Source of the DNA: a virus
IMG/VR virus record: IMGVR_UViG_3300031857_001321
Location: 1 to 24,465 of that record
DNA: 24,465 nucleotides
Reading direction: 5' to 3' (one strand)
Below are positions 1 through 5,949 of the stretch, in pieces. Each line of letters opens with the position of its first letter. Position 1 is the first letter of the stretch. The position numbers and the translations under genes were made by a program. The notes beneath the pieces are model-generated. The model made no database searches. It had not been told where the DNA came from and was given only the letters and a program-made list of their open reading frames with translations.

Positions 1-50
1 CTGGCGTGACTATTACGGTTTCGTCTGGTCAACGCTGGTTAATCCTGTAA
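1..50 (+). CDS. 3' end of a preceding phage gene (partial)
   Basis: Reading from base 3, an open frame encodes GVTITVSSGQRWLIL and stops at TAA 48-50, just ahead of the ribosome binding site of the next gene. The short beta-like tail (alternating hydrophobic residues) would suit the C-terminus of a virion or fibre protein, and the neighbours are fibre proteins. A second frame (from base 2) also stays open but runs into the next gene to a stop at 68-70, which is less likely. Only 15 residues are visible, so the function cannot be judged. Confidence 0.5.
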   Translation, partial: GVTITVSSGQRWLIL

Positions 51-60
51 GGAGAAAAAC

Positions 61-669
61 ATGGCAGTAGATATTAATGGTGATGGCCTTATAGCGTTAG
101 GTGGTACTTCCACTACCCAAGGCCGCCTACGGCTCGCAGAAGATACGGATAATGGTACTAATTACATTGAGTTGACTGCTAATGCAGCAGTTACGACCAA
201 TAGGACAGTTACGTTTCCTGATGAAACAGGGACAGTAATTACGACTGCTACTACCACAGGTCTTAATGCCTCTGCTATTTCTAGCGGAACTTTGGCAGTT
301 GCTCAAGGCGGTACCGGGGCTTCAACGTTAACTGCCAATAATGTAATTATTGGAAACGGAACTTCGGCGGTTACATTTGTAGCCCCCGGCACTGCTGGAA
401 ACGTACTTACATCTAACGGTACTGTATGGGCTTCTACTGCCGCACCAACACCATCTTCATCGGTTGGAGCCGTTGGTACATATGCGTTATTAAGAAACGC
501 AAACAACACTACATTAAACGCTGGAGACACTGTAACTGGGGGTCTAGAGTATGCTAACTCTGGCGGTAGTAGTAGTGGGTCAGCCAGTGGAACTTGGCGG
601 TGTATGGGTTATACAGAAGGCGGCGCAGGAAACGCACGGATTACAACACTATTTTTACGAATTTCCTAA
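61..669 (+). CDS. Fibre-like virion protein (202 aa)
   Basis: Probable tail fibre or receptor-binding accessory protein. The ATG at 61 follows a clear ribosome binding site (AAGGAG at 49-54). The protein is rich in Thr, Gly, Ala and Asn, with almost no Lys. It has an N-terminal module (about residues 18-75) with the pattern 'RTVTFPDETGTV...TTGLNASAISSGT', then 'GGTGAS...NNVIIGNGTSAV' (about 82-105), both seen repeatedly in environmental phage fibre proteins. A C-terminal piece, 'GTWRCMGY' to 'TTLFLRIS', looks like a short beta-structured tip. The N-terminal module recurs in the fibre gene at 1637-2221, so these are mosaic paralogues. The assignment rests on composition and remembered family patterns. 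Receptor specificity and position on the particle are not visible. Confidence 0.7.
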   Translation: MAVDINGDGLIALGGTSTTQGRLRLAEDTDNGTNYIELTANAAVTTNRTVTFPDETGTVITTATTTGLNASAISSGTLAVAQGGTGASTLTANNVIIGNGTSAVTFVAPGTAGNVLTSNGTVWASTAAPTPSSSVGAVGTYALLRNANNTTLNAGDTVTGGLEYANSGGSSSGSASGTWRCMGYTEGGAGNARITTLFLRIS

Positions 670-680
670 AGGAGTAAGAA

Positions 681-1328
681 ATGCCCACTTCAACAATACT
701 TTCAGATAACGGCGTAACTTCGGGCACGAACGGTCTGAAGACGGCTGGCGGTGACGACGGCACGTTAATTCTACAAACTACGACTGCTGGGGGTACGGCT
801 ACTGCGGCAATAACTATTGATGCAAATCAGCGGTCTAAATTCCCAACAACTATTGGAGTTGGTGATGCTACCCCATCCACATCTGGTTCAGGCATATCTT
901 TCCCTGCAACCCAGTCTGCATCCTCTGACGCAAACACGCTAGATGATTATGAGGAGGGAACTTGGACTGCAAGTGTTGGTGGCAATGCTACTTACAACGA
1001 TCAAACTTGCTTTTATACCAAAATTGGCAGAGTAGTTTATGTAAACGGAATCCTTTTTATCAATAACATTGGAACAGGCTCCGCAAGCACAGTTTCTGGG
1101 TTGCCTTTTACATCTTCAAGCGGAAATACTGGCGGATCAGCGTTCTACTATTCAAGCATATCGTCAAGCGCATTTCACAATCCAATACCAGCACTAACAA
1201 GTGGGTCTGCAACAAGTTTTGGGTTTTCTTGGAATACTGCTGGTGCTACAACAACATCGCAGTTTAGAGGCAACTTATTTCAAAACAGTTCACGAATAGA
1301 GTTTGGGTTTTTTTATTTTGCGTCTTAA
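681..1328 (+). CDS. Fibre-like virion protein (215 aa)
   Basis: Probable second fibre or tip protein. The ATG at 681 sits behind a strong AAAGGAG site (668-674), 11 bases after the previous stop. The N-terminal part (about residues 1-65) is Gly/Thr-rich and repetitive, with 'GGDDGTLILQTTTAGGTATAAITID', a pattern of phage fibre shafts. The C-terminal part starts near residue 87 with 'LDDYEEGTWT' followed by 'YTKIGRVVYVNG', a recurring start of beta-sandwich domains in phage fibre or tail-tip proteins. The final strand, 'IEFGFFYFAS', is strongly hydrophobic. It is not obviously similar to the flanking fibres outside the low-complexity part, so it may form a different tip or attach at a different site. 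I infer receptor binding or virion decoration from family pattern and position only. Confidence 0.65.
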   Translation: MPTSTILSDNGVTSGTNGLKTAGGDDGTLILQTTTAGGTATAAITIDANQRSKFPTTIGVGDATPSTSGSGISFPATQSASSDANTLDDYEEGTWTASVGGNATYNDQTCFYTKIGRVVYVNGILFINNIGTGSASTVSGLPFTSSSGNTGGSAFYYSSISSSAFHNPIPALTSGSATSFGFSWNTAGATTTSQFRGNLFQNSSRIEFGFFYFAS

Positions 1329-1331
1329 TTA

Positions 1332-1352
1332 TCTACACCGGATTAGTGTAGA
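1332..1352 (+). other. Intergenic hairpin
   Basis: TCTACAC (1332-1338) and GTGTAGA (1346-1352) form a perfect 7-bp stem around a 7-base loop, placed 4 bases after the stop of the previous gene and before the RBS of the next (AAAGGAG, about 1365-1371). It lacks a run of T, so a classical intrinsic terminator is unlikely. It may protect or process the mRNA, or attenuate read-through between fibre genes. This is the longest intergenic gap in the fibre region. Confidence 0.4.
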
Positions 1353-1378
1353 CGGACTTTAACTAAAGGAGCAATAAA

Positions 1379-1633
1379 ATGGCAATAACTAAGCAAACAG
1401 TAGTAGACCAAATCACCGTATGCGAAAACGGCATCGTCTTGTACCGTGAGGCAACTAAAGTTGTAGAAGATGGCAACGAGATTGCCAAAACATTTCATCG
1501 CACCAGCCTTACGCCGGGACAAGACCTAACAGGCCAGCCAGCCAATGTCGTTGCTATCTGCAACACGGCATGGACACCAGAAGTAATTGTGGCTTATCAA
1601 GCACAGATGGCGGCTAACCGCATTGGAGGCTAA
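1379..1633 (+). CDS. Small conserved phage protein (84 aa), function unknown
   Basis: The ATG at 1379 follows AAAGGAG with good spacing. The start 'MAITKQTVVDQITV', then 'REATKVVEDGNEIAKTFHR', then 'GQDLTGQPANVVAICNTAWT' match a small-protein type I remember between fibre genes of environmental phages. Its function is not established to my knowledge. It is soluble, mixed alpha/beta, with no signal peptide, membrane segment or metal motif. Its place between two fibre genes, 3 bases ahead of the collagen-like one, suggests a role as a minor virion component or fibre chaperone, but nothing in the sequence proves that. Confidence 0.7.
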   Translation: MAITKQTVVDQITVCENGIVLYREATKVVEDGNEIAKTFHRTSLTPGQDLTGQPANVVAICNTAWTPEVIVAYQAQMAANRIGG

Positions 1634-1636
1634 ATA

Positions 1637-2221
1637 ATGAGCAAAATAGCACTAGAAGGTAACGCAAGCGGTACAGGTACATTTACCATTGCGGGGCCGA
1701 ATACAAACACTAACTACACCATCACGCTGCCACAAGAAACGGGCACGCTGTTTACAACCGGGGCAACCACAGGGCTTAATGCATCTGCATTGTCTACGGG
1801 TACTGTAGCGACTGCCCGTCTTGCGTCAGGAACGGCTAACAACACTACGTTCTTGCGTGGAGATCAAACTTGGGCTGTCGGTACTTCTGGCCCTCCCGGC
1901 CCTCCCGGCCCCACTGGCCCTACTGGCCCATCTGGAACTCCTGCTACTACATTTAATACTGTAGGGAGTTATTGTACCCTTTTTGTCCAAACAGCAAACC
2001 CCACTAATGTGCAGGCTGGGTCTACGTATGCGGCTGGTTCCGGTAGTCAGCAAATGCAAGCCGGTGTTTTTGGGTTTTTTGGTGGTTGTGGTTCCTTTAG
2101 TGCAGGCGGTCAAAATATTTTATCGGGAACGTGGCGGTGGCAAGCCGCACCGGCTGGTTTTAATACCGGTTACCTTCCGCCTTCTTCAAGTAATTATGGT
2201 ATAGGTGTTCGCACAGTATAA
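1637..2221 (+). CDS. Fibre-like protein with a collagen-like Gly-X-Y segment (194 aa)
   Basis: Probable tail fibre. The ATG at 1637 lies 3 bases after the previous stop. Residues about 25-60 repeat the module of the fibre at 61-669 ('LPQETGTLFTT' then 'TTGLNASALSTGTVA'). Residues about 62-80 include 'NNTTFLRGDQTW', a common phage fibre motif. Residues 85-99 are five perfect Gly-Pro-Y triplets (GPP, GPP, GPT, GPT, GPS), the signature of a collagen triple helix. In phage fibres such runs are known to act as trimeric stalks or linkers. The C-terminal part (about 105-194) has 'GTWRW', similar to the 'GTWRC' of the first fibre, and would be the tip. Two Pro residues occupy the Y position that prolyl-4-hydroxylases modify in animal collagen. 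Two oxygenase-like genes lie 0.7 to 1.9 kb downstream. Confidence 0.72.
   Translation: MSKIALEGNASGTGTFTIAGPNTNTNYTITLPQETGTLFTTGATTGLNASALSTGTVATARLASGTANNTTFLRGDQTWAVGTSGPPGPPGPTGPTGPSGTPATTFNTVGSYCTLFVQTANPTNVQAGSTYAAGSGSQQMQAGVFGFFGGCGSFSAGGQNILSGTWRWQAAPAGFNTGYLPPSSSNYGIGVRTV
1889..1933 (+). repeat. Collagen-like triplet repeat inside the fibre gene
   Basis: Five Gly-X-Y codon triplets in a row encode residues 85-99 of the fibre. The first two are identical 9-base units (GGC CCT CCC), followed by near copies (GGC CCC ACT, GGC CCT ACT, GGC CCA TCT). This GC-rich tandem repeat could change length by slippage and so alter stalk length. Confidence 0.85.
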
Positions 2222-2231
2222 GGAGAAATAA

Positions 2232-2477
2232 ATGATAACAATCGAATATGCAAAAAATCCAATATACGGATCTGCGGACGGACAGATTATAGATTTAATA
2301 GTTAAGTTTTACGAATTTGCTAATGAACTACCGTTTGGCGCGACACCATTTGATCCAATGCCTTATGGCGTAGAACTCTATAACAACGCAGTAGCCGGTT
2401 TGTACGGGCCAATTGCACCTTTTGTTCCACCTCCCGAACCTGAGCAACCGTCTTCTTCTGGGACGCAGACTCTATGA
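2232..2477 (+). CDS. Small conserved phage protein (81 aa), fibre-associated unknown
   Basis: The ATG at 2232 follows AAGGAG (2220-2225). The body has 'IEYAKNPIYGSADGQIIDLIVKF' and 'PYGVELYNNAVAGLYGPIAPF', then a Pro/Ser-rich tail. Small proteins of this style sit beside fibre genes in other environmental phages as I remember them, and tail fibre assembly proteins often share the 'YGVELYN...YGPIAPF' type of segment. A chaperone or minor fibre role is therefore possible, but this is inference. Its stop overlaps the next start as ATGA (2474-2477), so the two are likely translationally coupled. No membrane segment or catalytic motif is visible. Confidence 0.65.
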   Translation: MITIEYAKNPIYGSADGQIIDLIVKFYEFANELPFGATPFDPMPYGVELYNNAVAGLYGPIAPFVPPPEPEQPSSSGTQTL

Positions 2478-2683
2478 GCGCAAGTGATATGGCTCCTCCG
2501 GGGTATGGTATTTATCCGGTTGAAGGAACCGTGCCTGAATTTCGTATGTATCAGAAATCCGACGGAACTATTGAGCAGCACGTTCGATATATAAATAAAT
2601 CAGTTGGGTATACCGGCAAATGGATGGTAGTCCCAGTAGTAAAGGAAGAGGTAGATGGTAGTAACGATAATGCCACGGCATAG
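2474..2683 (+). CDS. Small hypothetical phage protein (69 aa)
   Basis: Not recognised. The ATG at 2474 overlaps the previous stop in an ATGA, and the 3' end overlaps the next gene by 29 bases. The sequence is soluble and polar, with many aromatic and Gly/Pro residues early on ('APPGYGIYPVEGTVPEF') and a C-terminal acidic/Asn tail. It carries no recognisable metal or nucleotide site. Its overlap with both neighbours supports a real gene in the accessory operon. Confidence 0.6.
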   Translation: MSASDMAPPGYGIYPVEGTVPEFRMYQKSDGTIEQHVRYINKSVGYTGKWMVVPVVKEEVDGSNDNATA

Positions 2684-2936
2684 TTTTACTTATGATGGGG
2701 CACAGATAAATGTGTTTCACGCTAGTAAGGGTGAAGGGCTGTCTCGACATGAGCACATTTATGCCCATGCTACATTTTGTACTTCTGGGTCTTGCTATAT
2801 ACGAAAAGAAGGTAAAGAAGTTTTAGTTGATAAAAATACACAGCCTATAAATTTGGTTGAGAATGAATGGCATGAAATAGAAGCGGCTGAAGACAATACT
2901 GTTTTTATCAACGTGTTTGCTGAAGGAAAACAGTAA
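2655..2936 (+). CDS. Cupin-like small protein (93 aa)
   Basis: Probable single-domain cupin. The cupin metal site is visible: His32, His34 and His38 in 'RHEHIYAHATFCTSGSC', and a second-motif His73 in 'NEWHEIEA'. The Glu of the usual first motif is not in place; His38 lies near it. At 93 aa it is a minimal beta-barrel. ATG 2655 is preferred because GGAAGAGG lies just upstream (2644-2651); an in-frame ATG at 2670 is a possible later start without a good site. It overlaps the gene before by 29 bases and shares TAATG (2934-2938) with the oxygenase after it, so it is probably co-translated with that enzyme. Cupins are either metalloenzymes or binding proteins, and no substrate is evident here. 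Confidence 0.6.
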   Translation: MVVTIMPRHSFTYDGAQINVFHASKGEGLSRHEHIYAHATFCTSGSCYIRKEGKEVLVDKNTQPINLVENEWHEIEAAEDNTVFINVFAEGKQ

Positions 2937-3517
2937 TGAACGCAATGTGGCAACTTTTGGAAGGTAGATTTTCCAAAGGCTTTTGTGAGCGAATTGTTTC
3001 TTTGGCTTCTTTGCTCCCAGAACATCAAGCAACAGTAGGTGGTGGTAAAGATAATGATTTAAGGACAGATACTCAGATTCGTAGGTCTAAAATTAGATGG
3101 ATAAACGGTGCCCTTCCAGATTTTAGGGATTTTTATTTAGATGTAGTAGATATGTTTAGAGATAGCAATCGTCGCGCTTTTGGAGCAGAACTTTGGCATC
3201 TACATGAGATGCAGTTTACTCAGTACGATGCCGCTGACGAAGGGTTTTACAATTGGCATAATGATGTGCTGTGGGATTCATCTAACTGCGGACATAGAAA
3301 ACTTTCTATGGTTATTCAATTGTCAGACCCGTCAGAGTACGAAGGAGGTGATTTAGAAATACAAACTATACACATGGGGCCACCTGACCCTACGGTTTTA
3401 CGTAAGCAAGGTACTGTAATTGTGTTCCCTTCTTTTTTGATGCACCGAGTTACCCCCATTACAAAAGGTACACGTTATTCGTTAGTTGCTTGGATGGAAG
3501 GCCCAAAGTGGAGATAA
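2936..3517 (+). CDS. Fe(II)/2-oxoglutarate oxygenase, PKHD/prolyl-hydroxylase type (193 aa)
   Basis: Predicted non-haem Fe(II), 2-oxoglutarate-dependent dioxygenase, hydroxylating an unknown substrate with O2 and releasing succinate and CO2. The jelly-roll active site is complete: His108-x-Asp110 ('YNWHNDV') and His170 bind iron, and Arg180 ('HRVTPITKGTRYSLVAW') would bind the 2-oxoglutarate carboxylate. 'QLSDPSEYEGGDLEI' and 'GTVIVFPSFLMHRVTP' match the pattern of bacterial PKHD-type hydroxylases and the prolyl-4-hydroxylase alpha-like domain. Length is close to the catalytic domain alone. The ATG overlaps the cupin stop (TAATG). The gene is AT-rich compared with the lysis genes. Substrates could be a fibre (a collagen-like one is about 0.7 kb upstream), a host protein or a small molecule; the sequence does not decide. 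Confidence 0.85.
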   Translation: MNAMWQLLEGRFSKGFCERIVSLASLLPEHQATVGGGKDNDLRTDTQIRRSKIRWINGALPDFRDFYLDVVDMFRDSNRRAFGAELWHLHEMQFTQYDAADEGFYNWHNDVLWDSSNCGHRKLSMVIQLSDPSEYEGGDLEIQTIHMGPPDPTVLRKQGTVIVFPSFLMHRVTPITKGTRYSLVAWMEGPKWR

Positions 3518-4122
3518 AACACAGTTGGCAAAACGCTGAGTATTTGTTTATAAAAAATGTTTGTTCAGAAGATGAATTACGGCTATGTAAGAATGAATTA
3601 GAAATTTTGTCTTTTGGGTTAGAAACGCCAGAAAAAACTGGATCTGCTAAAGATGAAAACGGTAAACTAGGAAAAGAAAATAGGGGTGTATTTTTTGATT
3701 TTGTGTACGTCCCAAAATTTGGCGATTATTCACCTTGTACAAATGTTGTAGAAAAAGTAATAAAAGTTGCTAGGGCTGGTAGTTACACACCTCATAGTGT
3801 TATGAATTACATAGCAAAGAATCCTATTTCTTATAGTTTACTATTTAGTGCATACAGTAATGGAGACCATTACGTTGCTCACAATGACGAAGGAACTTTA
3901 ACCATTTTGTTTTGGTTAAAAAACAAAGATTTTACTGGGGGAGATTTAAAATTTACTGATTTTAATGAGGAAATATTGTTTGAAGATAACTCTATAATTA
4001 TTTTCCCAAGTCATTATCAGCATGAGGTTTCAAAAGTAAATACTTCTGAAAATGGTTATGTTAGGTATGTTGTATCGGCGTTTTTAATTCCAAATAGCCA
4101 ACCCAATAGAAACAGGTACTAA
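3508..4122 (+). CDS. Second Fe(II)/2-oxoglutarate oxygenase-like protein (204 aa)
   Basis: Second predicted 2OG-Fe(II) dioxygenase. Numbered from the start given here, the iron site is His125-x-Asp127 ('YVAHNDEG') and His172 ('FPSHYQHEV'), with Arg186 as the candidate 2-oxoglutarate ligand. 'NKDFTGGDLKF' and 'NSIIIFPSHYQHEV' are the usual core strands. GTG at 3508 is chosen because GGAAGG (3496-3501) lies 6 bases upstream; an in-frame TTG at 3490 would add six residues but lacks this site. It overlaps the first oxygenase by 10 bases, so the pair is coupled. The two are clearly diverged outside the core, which argues for different substrates or an old duplication. The gene is very AT-rich (one 60-base row, 3541-3600, has 14 G+C by hand count). 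Confidence 0.82.
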   Translation: MEIKHSWQNAEYLFIKNVCSEDELRLCKNELEILSFGLETPEKTGSAKDENGKLGKENRGVFFDFVYVPKFGDYSPCTNVVEKVIKVARAGSYTPHSVMNYIAKNPISYSLLFSAYSNGDHYVAHNDEGTLTILFWLKNKDFTGGDLKFTDFNEEILFEDNSIIIFPSHYQHEVSKVNTSENGYVRYVVSAFLIPNSQPNRNRY

Positions 4123-4124
4123 AA

Positions 4125-4343
4125 ATGAAAACAGTAATTGAAGCGCATAAGGTAGACGGGGTAAAAGTTTGTCGCTCAGAAGAAGTCCATGTTTGTGCCG
4201 CTTGTGGGTATGACTTGGATGAGGCTGAGTTGGCGGCTGACACTTGCTCCGATTGTGGCGCACCCCTGAAATTACGAAAGTCCGTATCGGTCTGGGCTAC
4301 ATCCGTACCTAAAGCCGGTGCTAAGACTTGGGGTCAGACTTAG
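4125..4343 (+). CDS. Zinc-ribbon-like small protein (72 aa)
   Basis: Two CxxC knuckles, Cys24/Cys27 ('CAACG') and Cys41/Cys44 ('CSDCG'), separated by 13 residues, form a probable zinc ribbon. A further Cys16 lies upstream. The Thr/Val/Trp-rich C-terminus ('VSVWATSVPKAGAKTWGQT') looks unfolded or beta-like. The ATG at 4125 starts two bases after the oxygenase stop, with only a weak AGG upstream, so it is probably translated by ribosomes coming from that gene. Such ribbons bind nucleic acid or protein. The function is unknown, and linkage with the oxygenases may be only positional. Confidence 0.7.
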   Translation: MKTVIEAHKVDGVKVCRSEEVHVCAACGYDLDEAELAADTCSDCGAPLKLRKSVSVWATSVPKAGAKTWGQT

Positions 4344-4358
4344 GAATAGGAATGAATT

Positions 4359-4817
4359 TTGTCAGATTTAGACCCGATTATCAGTACCGCAAAGGCGGCA
4401 ACAAAGAGCATTAAATCTGCTATTGAGTCGGGCAGAGAGGTCAGTTCAGCAGTCGAATCGATTCAAAACTTTGGGATGGCGGAGGTAAAAGCCCGTCATG
4501 CTTTTAAGAATGTACGCAAGAGCAGTGAAGGCGAGATAACCATCATGACCGCTATGGCGGAGTGGCGTAGGCTAGACCAGATACGCCGCATGGAGTTGGA
4601 AGTGAAAGACTTTCTGATCCAGCAGTTTGGTGAGTTTAAGGGTACAGAAGAGTTTGAGAAGGTCAAGAAGATTAAAGAGGACATGATTGCCCGTCATACC
4701 AAGAGTAAAGATGCAATGGGCAGAGATATAGCGAAGATGCGGGAGTTGCAGATTATTTGTGTGATGCTGGCGTTTCTGGTTGTCACAATTTATTACATTA
4801 TGAAGGGTCATCTGTAA
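4359..4817 (+). CDS. Tail-anchored membrane protein of the lysis region (152 aa), function unknown
   Basis: About 130 polar, probably helical and partly coiled-coil residues rich in Lys, Glu, Arg and Ala precede a single hydrophobic segment (about 131-147, 'IICVMLAFLVVTIYYIM') at the very C-terminus. That predicts a tail-anchored inner-membrane protein. The start is TTG at 4359, with AGGA (4348-4351) seven bases upstream; the nearby ATG at 4353 opens only a 20-codon frame in another phase. Its stop overlaps the holin start (TAATG). Position immediately before the holin suggests a role in lysis timing or a spanin-like or anti-holin activity, but no lipobox or signal peptide is seen and I cannot assign it to a family. 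Confidence 0.65.
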   Translation: MSDLDPIISTAKAATKSIKSAIESGREVSSAVESIQNFGMAEVKARHAFKNVRKSSEGEITIMTAMAEWRRLDQIRRMELEVKDFLIQQFGEFKGTEEFEKVKKIKEDMIARHTKSKDAMGRDIAKMRELQIICVMLAFLVVTIYYIMKGHL

Positions 4818-5257
4818 TGTTACCAATAGCAGCACTATTAAGTATCGGGGAAAAGGTTCTTGACAAGGTTCTGCCTGACCCAGAGGCCAAAGCAAAAGCA
4901 CAGGCTACTCTGATGGAGATGGCTCAAAAAGGGCAACTGGCTGAACTTGAGGCTCACGTCAAGGAGATGGACTCGGCCCGTAAACGGGAAATTGAGATTG
5001 CTACGAGCGAGTTTGCGCCGACTATAAACAAGATCGTCACCCCAATTCTGGCTTTGGGTACTGTGTCGCTGACCTTTATCCTATTCTTGGTCATCATATT
5101 CGTTGAGGTCAACAGTCAATCCAAGGACATTTTGATCTATGTGCTGGGTGCTTTGACTTCTGCCATGACTATGGTGCTTGGCTACTACTTTGGTTCCTCG
5201 GCTGGCTCTAAAGAGAAGTCCCAGCAACTTGACGATATTATGGATAAGAAGAAATGA
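4817..5257 (+). CDS. Probable holin, 3TM/GTA-type (146 aa)
   Basis: Predicted inner-membrane holin that controls release of the peptidase encoded just downstream. The start region 'LPDPEAKAKAQATLMEMAQ', a charged helical middle, and two strong hydrophobic helices (about 74-97 and 105-127) ending in 'GYYFGSSAGSKEKS' match the pattern I associate with the GTA_holin_3TM/phage 3TM holin family. The first hydrophobic stretch (residues 2-10) could be the third, weaker membrane segment. A longer in-frame reading from 4757 exists, but ATG 4817 is chosen because it overlaps the previous stop (TAATG) and gives the usual family N-terminus. The highly charged Lys-rich C-terminus is typical of holins. The 3' end overlaps the next gene as ATGA. 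Confidence 0.75.
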   Translation: MLPIAALLSIGEKVLDKVLPDPEAKAKAQATLMEMAQKGQLAELEAHVKEMDSARKREIEIATSEFAPTINKIVTPILALGTVSLTFILFLVIIFVEVNSQSKDILIYVLGALTSAMTMVLGYYFGSSAGSKEKSQQLDDIMDKKK

Positions 5258-5481
5258 ACTCCAACCTTGAACGGCTAGGTTTTTGGATAACGATTATTGC
5301 AACCATCTCCTTGTCGATGATTCTTTTGGGCATGACGGTATCGGTCTGTATTGGTTTATTTGACGAAAAAGTGGACAACAGCAAGATTTTTGAGATGCTG
5401 ATGCCAGCCTTTCAGACCATCGTGGGTGGATTTATTGGGCTGATTACCGGGATTAAAATAGGAAGTAACCAAGCAAAATGA
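5254..5481 (+). CDS. Small two-helix membrane protein (75 aa), candidate holin partner
   Basis: Two hydrophobic helices (about residues 11-35 and 49-70) are joined by a short acidic loop ('FDEKVDNSKIF'). The second ends in Gly-rich 'VGGFIGLITGIKIGS', similar in style to the end of the preceding holin. It is locked between holin and peptidase by ATGA overlaps at both ends (5254-5257 and 5478-5481), so it is very likely part of the lysis unit, as a second holin or an antiholin. No family is recognised with certainty, and membrane topology is inferred from hydrophobicity only. Confidence 0.7.
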   Translation: MNSNLERLGFWITIIATISLSMILLGMTVSVCIGLFDEKVDNSKIFEMLMPAFQTIVGGFIGLITGIKIGSNQAK

Positions 5482-5942
5482 ACCTGACCGCTAACTTTAC
5501 ACTTGCCGAGATGGTGAAGTCTGATACTGCACTGCGGCATGATATGGACAACACACCGGGGGAGACTGAGATTGCTAATCTTAAAACACTCTGCGAAAAG
5601 GTACTCCAGCCCGTCCGTGACCACTTTCAAACCGGAGTCAAGGTCAACTCAGGGTTTCGACATCCCGAAGTCAACGCAAAGGTGGGAGGCTCCAAAACGT
5701 CCGACCATTGTAAAGGACAAGCCGCTGACATTGAGATTCCCGGTATTGCCAACGCGGACCTAGCCGTGTGGATTATGGACAACCTGAATTACACCCAGTT
5801 AATCCTTGAGTTCTACACCCCCGGCGTGCCAGATTCGGGTTGGGTGCACGTTTCCTACGACCCCGCTAATCTCAAGAAGCAGAACTTGACGGCTACCAAG
5901 CAGGGCGGTAAAACTGTATATCTACCGGGACTTGTAGCGTGA
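5478..5942 (+). CDS. Endolysin, M15-type D-Ala-D-Ala carboxypeptidase-like zinc peptidase (154 aa)
   Basis: Predicted zinc peptidase (Peptidase_M15_3 type) that cuts the peptide cross-links of peptidoglycan. Motifs are complete: 'NSGFRHPEVNAKVGG' (about 57-71), 'SDHCKGQAADI' with zinc ligands His77 and Asp84, Glu111 ('QLILEF') as likely catalytic base, and 'WVHVSY' with the third zinc ligand His124. The N-terminus, 'FTLAEMVKSDTA', is the family's usual start. No signal peptide is seen, so export would need the upstream holin. Its start overlaps the upstream membrane protein as ATGA, and its stop overlaps the GAGG site of the next gene. It lies upstream of structural genes, so a second role as a virion-borne peptidase cannot be excluded. 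Confidence 0.9.
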   Translation: MNLTANFTLAEMVKSDTALRHDMDNTPGETEIANLKTLCEKVLQPVRDHFQTGVKVNSGFRHPEVNAKVGGSKTSDHCKGQAADIEIPGIANADLAVWIMDNLNYTQLILEFYTPGVPDSGWVHVSYDPANLKKQNLTATKQGGKTVYLPGLVA

Positions 5943-5949
5943 GGAAAAT

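Noticed and set aside
1332-1352. Intrinsic terminator after the second fibre gene
   Set aside because: The stem is only 7 bp with modest GC, and no T-run follows; kept only as a hairpin.
3490-3507. TTG start for the second oxygenase
   Set aside because: GTG 3508 has GGAAGG six bases upstream; the TTG has no comparable site.
4757-4816. Longer N-terminus for the holin (20 extra residues)
   Set aside because: It would start on a GTG deep inside the previous gene and lose the family-like start; ATG 4817 overlaps the previous stop as TAATG.
4572-4901. 109-codon minus-strand frame across the lysis genes
   Set aside because: It is antisense to two well-supported genes, has Leu/His-rich composition and lacks a good start site.
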